Source: Nepenthes gracilis (taxonomy: Eukaryota; Streptophyta; Magnoliopsida; Caryophyllales; Nepenthaceae). From it: a stretch of DNA of 64,000 bases. Each line of letters opens with the position of its first letter. The stretch's first letter is position 1. This document shows, piece by piece, positions 57,353 to 64,000 of the stretch. The notes under the pieces are model-generated. The model was given only the letters and a program-made list of their open reading frames with translations, was not told where the DNA came from and made no database searches. The position numbers and the translations under genes were made by a program. The stretch lies in contig BSYO01000014.1 of the NCBI GenBank assembly GCA_033239525.1, forward strand, positions 10,896,021 to 10,960,020, in the 5' to 3' direction.

Positions 57353-58380
57353 TCACCTTGTCCGTCCACTAGCATCAGACTTGGCCTTCTCACCAATATC
57401 CTCAATAGTTTCATATTTTATAAAAGTTACGTCCCTTGACCGGATAAGTTTTCTCTCAGCTAGGTCATAGAACCTATATCCCAGTTTATCTTTCCCATAT
57501 CTCGGAAAGATGTACTGTATCGTCTTTAGCTCCAACTTGGTCCTTTCATCTTTTGAGACATGAACAAAGACCTTGCATCCAAACACCCGTATATGGTCAG
57601 AAAATGACTCATTTTCTGACCATATCTTCTTCGACACTTTATCTTTCAATGGCTTACTAGGCAACCTATTAATCACATAAGTCGCCATCTTCAATGCTTC
57701 TGCCCAAAAAGATGCATGAAGCTTCATCTAAGAAAGCGAGCACCTTACTCTCTCCAGAAGTGTGCGGTTCATCCATTCGACCTCTCTGTTCAACTGTAAC
57801 ATTTTTGGTGGTATCTTCTAATGCCTAATGCCATGAGACCGGCAATAAGTATCAAATATCCTAATGTACTCACCCCCGTTATCACTTCGGATGGTCTTCA
57901 ATTTCTTCCCCATTTGACGTCCACCAAAGCATGAAATTGCTCAAACGTACCGAAGACTTAGTCCTTGGTATTCAATGGGTAAGCTCACAACTTTCTAGAA
58001 TAATCGTCAATGAAATATACGAAGTACTAGGCTCCACCAAAAGATTTCTCTTTGAATGGTCCACATACATCAGTGTGTACCAAGTCAAGTAACTTCGCCT
58101 TTGTAGAGGACAAGTCTCCATGAAACGAGACTCTTCTTACCTTGCCAACCATGCAATGAAGACACGTCCCCAGTCCATCATCCTTCAATCCTGGGATAAG
58201 GCCCTTCCTAATCAAATGACATAATCCTCGTTCACTCATGTGGCCCAACCTATGGTGCCACAGATCTTCGGACTCATTGCTGGTCGTAGCATTCACGTCT
58301 TTGGCCACTGCACTCGCCTTCATTACATAAGGCTAGAGCACTTCTTTCCTCATGCTATAACCAGAGACTCTCTAGTCAGC
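57353..58380 (-). pseudogene. Copia integrase remnant
   Basis: The GAG-pre-integrase segment and zinc finger are at 58027-58323 (DLWHHRLGHMSERGLCHLIRKG ... CLHCMVGKVRRVSF), followed by the start of the core (LLDLVHTDVCGPF, with the first catalytic aspartate in HTDVCG). The middle of the core (57728-58026) has frame changes. The C-terminal part is at 57353-57727 (FWAEALKMATYVINRLPS, RVFGCKVFVHVSKDERTKLE). Not intact. Confidence 0.87.
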
Positions 58381-58699
58381 TTTTACTCTCTTTCACAGAA
58401 GGTATTATAATAACTCTCATCATCAAGCCGGCCGGCTGAAATTATATTCAATCGGATGTCAAGGACATGTTATGCATCTTTCAACAACAGTTTAGTCCCA
58501 TTACTAGTGACTATTACAACGTCAACTCTGCCAATTATTGGGGATGTTCCTTTATTTTTTATCCTTATCACTCCAAAATTTTCTAGAATGTACAAAGTGA
58601 ATAGCCCCCTTTTAGACGTGGCGTGAAGAGAGGCACCAGAATCTACTACCTAGCTAGACTTATGGACCATCAGACTTGCCATATTTTCTTCACACGTCA

Positions 58700-59543
58700 A
58701 TAGGAAATCACTTCTTGTGACCACTAAGGTCGAGGACTTTTCTTCTCCTCATCCCTTTTCTTTCTCCTTCTCCGCATTTTCACACTTCAATTTAAAGCAA
58801 TACTTCCTAATTTGGGCTTTCTTACCACGGTGATGACACTCGAGGTTTTGATACTTGACCAAGACTTGTTGCAGGCTTTTCTCTCTTGGCTTCTGGCCGC
58901 GTCCTCTACTTTTTCCCCGTAATTTAATCACAAGTACCTCAGAATGTGAAGAGTTTGAAACCCCTTGTGACCGCCTTGACTCATTCATGAGTAAGGAAGT
59001 AATAACCTCGTCCAACTTAAGCGTGTCTTTTCCAGACAGCAAAATTGTGACGATATGGTCATATGAAGCTGATAAAGAAGTCAGCAATGCCAACGCCTTA
59101 TCCTTCTTCTTGATCTCCTCATCCAGGACCGACATCTGCATCACTATCCTGTTGAACTCGTCCAAGTGTTTTTCAAATCTCCCACCTTCCGACAACCGCA
59201 GGCCATATAATTGCTTCTTCACGTACAACCTGGTTGTCAAGAACTTAGACTTATATCTACTTTTCAACTTCTCTCAAACCTCCACCGGGTCTGTCAAGTC
59301 GATGACCTCTTGGAGCATGTTATCTGCCAGACACAACTTTATGGTGCAGTTGGCAAGATCCCTTTTGTCTTATCATTCTTCCTCGGTCAAGTTTTTTGGC
59401 TTCTCTTTCTTCTTCTGCAATACTTTCACCATATATTCTCGAGTTATGATATTCTTCACCCTCTCTTGCGAGAGGATGAAATTACTTTACCCGTTGGACT
59501 GCTTCACACTAAATAGTAGATTCTTTGAAGACGACGACGTCAT
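58700..59543 (-). pseudogene. Copia gag remnant
   Basis: ATG at 59543: MTSSSSKNLLFSVKQSNG then a stop. TGA-TAA follows EE at about codons 54-55, and another stop occurs before EKLKSRYKSKFL. From 59267 to 58749 the frame is open for 172 codons: capsid-type UBN2 sequence (LYGLRLSEGGRFEKHLDEFNRI, LLTSLSASYDHIV, LDEVITSLLMNESRR). The zinc knuckle is degenerate (ECHHRGKKAQIRKYCFKLK). The 230-aa plus-strand ORF over this region is antisense shadow. Confidence 0.85.
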
Positions 59544-59561
59544 TTAAATAGAGTTCTCAAC

Positions 59562-59576
59562 CTGATTCTAATACCA
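59562..59576 (-). other. Copia primer-binding site, degenerate
   Basis: The minus strand reads TGGTATTAGAATCAG where the functional site would be TGGTATCAGAGC. Two bases separate it from the LTR edge. Confidence 0.75.
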
Positions 59577-59578
59577 CT

Positions 59579-60481
59579 CGTTGGGATATATGGCGTCCGA
59601 CTGCCACCACAGGCACAAACAATAAAAGGAGAAATAATAAAGAAGAAGATGAACACCAAGATTTTACGTAAAAAATCATTCTCAAATAAAAAAAATTACA
59701 TAATACTTAGTTCATAGACAAGTTTCACTATATAAGATTGGTTACAAACCACACACACAGCTACACAAACCTTTGAGGCGAAATCGAAAAATAGAGTACA
59801 AGTATACAAAAATTTTACACTTTGGTTTTTACTCACTGCTCTATTTTCTTCTCTATCTTTCTCTCCTCATTCTTATACACTCAGAAACTTTTTCTTCCAC
59901 TCTCTCTCACTGCCATTTCAATACATATGCAAATATATTAATAATCTACAGAATATTTTATTCTCGATAAAATCTGTCCCTACCAATAATATAAAGATAC
60001 TTTGCATAAAATGGCTCCCAAATCAGGAAATCCAATAGCTTCTTTAGATCATACATGCTTAGAAAATCTTCTAAGTTGGCACCCTACTGGATTCCTTGAT
60101 GAATGGCCAATATTCTATCGACCGTCTTCTTTACTTGGCCGGTCAACGCCCATATTGACCGTCTTCTTCACTTGACCGGTCAGCGCCCACATTGACTAGT
60201 CGGTCATCCTTCTGCGATCCTTGGGCAAAGTTGCGAACCTCCAGCCGGTCAACAATATGTTGACCGAAACACATAATTGGTCAGTTAACAAATTGACCGG
60301 TCATTTTATCCGTCCAGAACTTTCGATCAACAAACATTGATCGGAATTCCTGGTGCCTAATCTGTGCATGGTCCGTGGACACTCAGTGCACAAGCCCGCA
60401 GACCTTAGTCTCACGCAAGATCCTTGTACTCCATGCAAGTCCTCCGGCCACTAGAACTTTCACATGGGAGTGGCCCCAACA
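59579..60481 (-). repeat. Copia 5' LTR (right)
   Basis: 903 bp, starts CGTTGGGATATATGGCG (terminal TG mutated to CG on the plus strand) and ends GGCCCCAACA. Homologous to 54649-55587, including the TTGAC array at 60110-60350. Confidence 0.88.
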
Positions 60482-63379
60482 AAGTTTTTTACACTAAGCT
60501 GCTCCCTATTTTAGTCTTAGATGGCTACATTGTCTTTTCTACCCAATTACTACCCGGCCAATGTAGAACAGGCCACACTAAAATATAGATATGTGTTCTT
60601 CTTGGACAAACTAATGCAACTTTTTTGCTTAATTAATAGTGTTGAAGAGTTGTTGGATCGATTCAAAGAAATTTATTTGAGCCACGGTAAATGGACAGCC
60701 TAATATCCTATTATTAATATTATCTTAACAATGTGTGAATGACACTTTTCAATAATTAATTTTTTTTGTTTATAAACAATTTAACTTCTGACTTTCCCCC
60801 TACGGTACGGACATATTAACTGGGGTTAGCAACGATACTGTGTTATAAACAATTCATAACACAGCATAATAAAATATACTCTTTTTTTTTTTTTTGGGGG
60901 GGGGGGGCGTATTTAACTGGGTTAACTTAGAAGTGCAGGCATTAAATGCAAAATATAAATAAGTGAGAAGCTACTTTAATTATATATTCATAGCTTAGCG
61001 ACGGTAGGCTACTTAATAATGTCATTGCGACAATTATGGCCCGGCTAATCATAAAACTTGTGCTCTTAAAAAATACAAACAAACAGCCATCAAGCCCGTC
61101 GTCCCTCATTAATTAGAAGCAGAAATTTAACTCGGAAAACATTTTTTTATTTTCGATAAGACTTGTCGCATATGATTACGCTTTTTCGTAACATAATAAA
61201 TATTTGTGCTTGAATATTAATAAGTTAAAAAATTGATATTTTAATATTTATAAAAGGTAAAATTAACAAATATATTTTTACGTTAATTTTTAGACGTAAA
61301 TTATATATTCTTATCCTGATTTTTTAAAAAAATATATTATTTTAGATTTGTTAAATGAATATAAGTTTATTTTTGAAAAATAATTAAACAAAAAAGTAAA
61401 AAAAAATTACGTACGTGTGATATACACAGTCAAGCCTTTTTTCGTTATAGTATCAAGGTAAAATTATAAAGTAAAATTTGAGAATAAGAAAATAATGAAA
61501 AAAAAAAAACAAATTAAATAATCAGCCGCGCATTTTCTGATATCCATCCGAAGAATTAATAAGGAGTTCTTCGGAGAGTGTACCAAAACGGCCGATGAAA
61601 CGCCGTGGTGGTGGCCGGAGTTTCGGAGCCCTCTTCTGTGACGGCGGCCTGCCGGCTATGGCTAGCTTTTCTTTTCGTTTCGATATCCTTTCGCCGGCAA
61701 ATATGTGTTTTATACATTCTATTTTTATTTTTATTTATATAATTATACTGATATATTATTGATGGAACTGAGGTTGGCTTGCACCCCAACCTGCTAATTC
61801 TCATGTGCCCTAAGCCTTGGCCAATCTCCGGCCAACAACGCCTCGAATTCTCATGTGCCGATCATTGGCAGGCAGTTATCCGGCGACAAGCTGCCACTTG
61901 ACAACATCCCCGACTTCTACCACCGGTCAGCAGCGCTCACAAACCCCCACCTCCGGTCAATGATTCCGCTGCCAAAAAATCTCACTAATTGTCCACTATT
62001 ATTTATCGGTATATTTGATTATTTAAATTATCTGGCAAAATAATTATATTAAAAAATATTATTGGTGGAAGTGATTTTTCAAAAGAATATTTTTATAAAA
62101 GGAAAATGAAAAATTATTATAGGAATATTTTTCTGAAAAATATTTTATATTTAGTAAATATTTTTAAAAAATAATTGGATCATTAAAGTGAAGTTAAGCA
62201 CTGCGAATGTTATCTCCCAAAAAAAATAAAAATAAAAAAAAAACGGCTATTTCCACGCTTAATCAGCATTTATGCATTCAGACAGCTCAAAACCACTTAT
62301 CAGTATTCATCACTGTTCAAATTTGAAAGCCTAATAAACGACCTATCAATTTTGTACAATTCAAGGTACGCGAGCAGAGCTCATGTCAAATAAGTTAATG
62401 TGGTAGGTTTTTTGTCACCGGATAATTTTTTAAATGTATTTTTATTTTTTGAATATTAGACATAAATAAAAAATATTTTTTATATTTTTGGATATTTAGC
62501 TTGAAAAAAAATAATCAATCAAAAATATTTACCTCATTAATGAAAAAAAAAATTTTAACTTCATCTGCTATTATTATTAATCATCGACACTCATTAATAA
62601 GTTATTTTTTTAAATATAAAAAGCTAGCTATTGGTACCTTTTTCTTGCCAAGCGACTTCATTCAAGTCCTACAATAATAAAATAAGGTACCTACATCTAA
62701 TAATAAAGTAATCTTATATCTGTCAATTACTCCCACGACTTTTGGTGGTAAATGTCCGACGATATGATCATCAATTGCCAAGTAGCAAGCCCACCACCGA
62801 CGATCAACAACTGGCTACCAACGCCTCGGGATGCCACTATTGTTCGAGAGGCAACAAGTTTTCTAATCTCGTTGTCAATCATCGGCCAGTGACACCTTTG
62901 GCCACATTTATCATTTGTCAGCCGGCATAGCTCAACCCCCCCAAGCCGCCACCAATTAGTGATTATAAACCTAACAAATTAGAGTCGTTATATCTTTTAA
63001 GACTTTTTTTTTGATAAAAAAATAATTGTTAAGGATTTTTATCCAACCGAAAAGGTGAAAAACACGAAGTCACTTATTTGAAGGGCCGTAAATAAATGAT
63101 GTACGACAGACAGAACAAGTTTACGTGAAAAACGTGCATGGCTAAGCACACATTATTTACCATCGAGGCTACTCTATCTGTGTTCGTACACTCAATTCAC
63201 GAATGTCAAAAAATTACTAAGTTGGCTTTGAACAAATTTACCATTTTAGCGGCGGAAGCGATATATATTAATTAACGGCCTGCGTTGTTAATTAAATTAA
63301 AGCGTGACAGTTTCACATCATCATGCTTAGGAGGAGATGCCGGGAAGATATGACCGACTTGTGCTTTCCATCTCTCCCC

Positions 63380-63405
63380 TCTCTCTCTCTCTCTCTCTCT
63401 CTCTC
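63380..63405. repeat. (CT)n microsatellite
   Basis: About 13 uninterrupted CT units. Confidence 0.95.
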
Positions 63406-63705
63406 CCCTAATTTTTTAATAATTTTTTTATTTTTAATATGAAATTTGAATATTATAATCAGAGAGAATCTCCTTTGGCCGATGTAGCCACCAATCGCCT
63501 AGTCATTGGCCATCTATTGAGTTTGGATATCACATCTCTCATAAAATAAAATCTATTTTTTTATTTTTTTAAATAAATAATTATAATTTAATTATTTTAA
63601 AATAATTAATAAATATATTAAAAAATAAATAATTAAATTAAAAAATATAAATATATAGCCATAACAAATATACAATTGCCTTTTATTCAAAAGAATTATT
63701 TACTA

Positions 63706-63736
<31 letters not shown>

Positions 63737-63738
63737 CT
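63706..63738. repeat. (TA)n-(CA)n compound microsatellite
   Basis: About ten TA units followed by GA and (CA)n (ATATATATAGACACACACAC). Confidence 0.95.
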
Positions 63739-64000
63739 TCTAAATATTTCTTAAATAATTTAGTTGATACATATCTGATATCTAAATTATAATAAAAATT
63801 AAAAAGTCTAGTAAAATTTTTAATTGTTTCAAAAATTATGTCTAATTTTATAATTATAAATTCTGATTTTACACACCATAATAATTTAATAAAAAATAAA
63901 ATATATATGATATTTATTCTTTAATATATTTTATAATGATCAAGTTAATAATTTTTTTGAGAAAAAATATGAAAAATACGATGAGTAGGAATGAATATGA

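Larger units (their letters stand above)
54649..60481 (-). mobile_element. Ty1/copia retrotransposon, minus strand
   Basis: Left (3') LTR 54649-55587, right (5') LTR 59579-60481. Between them, right to left, are gag, protease region, integrase and RT/RNase H. Integrase before RT is the defining Ty1/copia order. The primer site is a decayed initiator-Met match (TGGTATTAGAATCAG), and a polypurine tract GAGGAAAAG adjoins the left LTR. Flanks GAGCT (54644-54648) and AAGTT (60482-60486) match at three of five bases, a weak duplication. In the first 110 aligned LTR bases about one in seven differ. Confidence 0.9.
60482..64000. other. AT-rich intergenic DNA
   Basis: No convincing gene. Two GC-richer islands (61560-61700 and 61800-61980) look like decayed coding or repeat fragments, but no family is recognisable. 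A third patch (62750-62950) gives only a 62-codon frame. The rest is AT-rich with microsatellites. A low-complexity T-run into a G-run spans about 60881-60907. Confidence 0.5.

Noticed and set aside
58855..59547. 230-aa plus-strand ORF, the longest in the window
   Set aside because: It lies antisense to the copia gag remnant. The minus strand carries the recognisable gag sequence, and the plus-strand protein is low-complexity S/F/L-rich with no family resemblance.
61855..62043. 62-aa ORF in a GC-richer patch, and 62742-62930
   Set aside because: No domain, no neighbour context and no second exon recognised; could be chance or a decayed fragment.

Overview
This window looks like nuclear DNA of a flowering plant, probably a eudicot. 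It is AT-rich, has no operons or bacterial signals, and is packed with nested LTR retrotransposons of plant lineages: Ty3/gypsy Tat-type, Tekay-type chromovirus, a second chromovirus, and Ty1/copia. I can support only one ordinary host gene. It is a single-exon minus-strand gene at 7554-8081 for a chloroplast-targeted thylakoid-type membrane protein that resembles the RIQ/DUF1118 family.

Layout, left to right. 1-624: AT-rich DNA with one short tandem duplication. 625-5109: a truncated minus-strand Tat element (Tat1: RT, protease, gag, 5' LTR). 5110-8921: the gene island, with a SINE-like candidate near 6.1 kb and the RIQ-like gene. 8922-30190: a full-length minus-strand Tat element (Tat2) with two 1.01-kb LTRs and a perfect AATTA target-site duplication. 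It carries a plus-strand antisense ORF (aORF) that is split by a Tekay chromovirus at 11420-21642. The chromovirus is flanked by GCATC. Its right side was rearranged: a third GCATC, a second copy of the Tat2 aORF segment and a third LTR show a tandem duplication followed by loss of one internal region. 30780-32418: a chromovirus integrase/chromodomain fragment. 32419-39653: LTRs in minus orientation, including one that appears nested in a relative. 39654-48949: a third Tat element (Tat3). Its protease, RT and RNase H are deleted, so gag is fused to integrase, and its antisense region holds three successive promoter-like modules. 48955-53462: more LTR fragments, partly in inverted orientation. 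54649-60481: a minus-strand Ty1/copia element. 60482-64000: AT-rich intergenic DNA with microsatellites.

Every retroelement ORF seen is broken by stops, frameshifts, deletions or lost catalytic residues, so none looks autonomous. Three things go beyond routine TE annotation: the reconstructable history of the 11.4-21.6 kb nest; regulatory patterns shared by unrelated families (W-box-like TTGAC arrays, and a GTAAGT-type splice donor at the same place in several LTR leaders); and the Tat2 3' LTR with an intact TATA box, which lies about 840 bp upstream of the RIQ-like gene on the same strand. Domain assignments come from reading translations against remembered family consensus. No database search was run.
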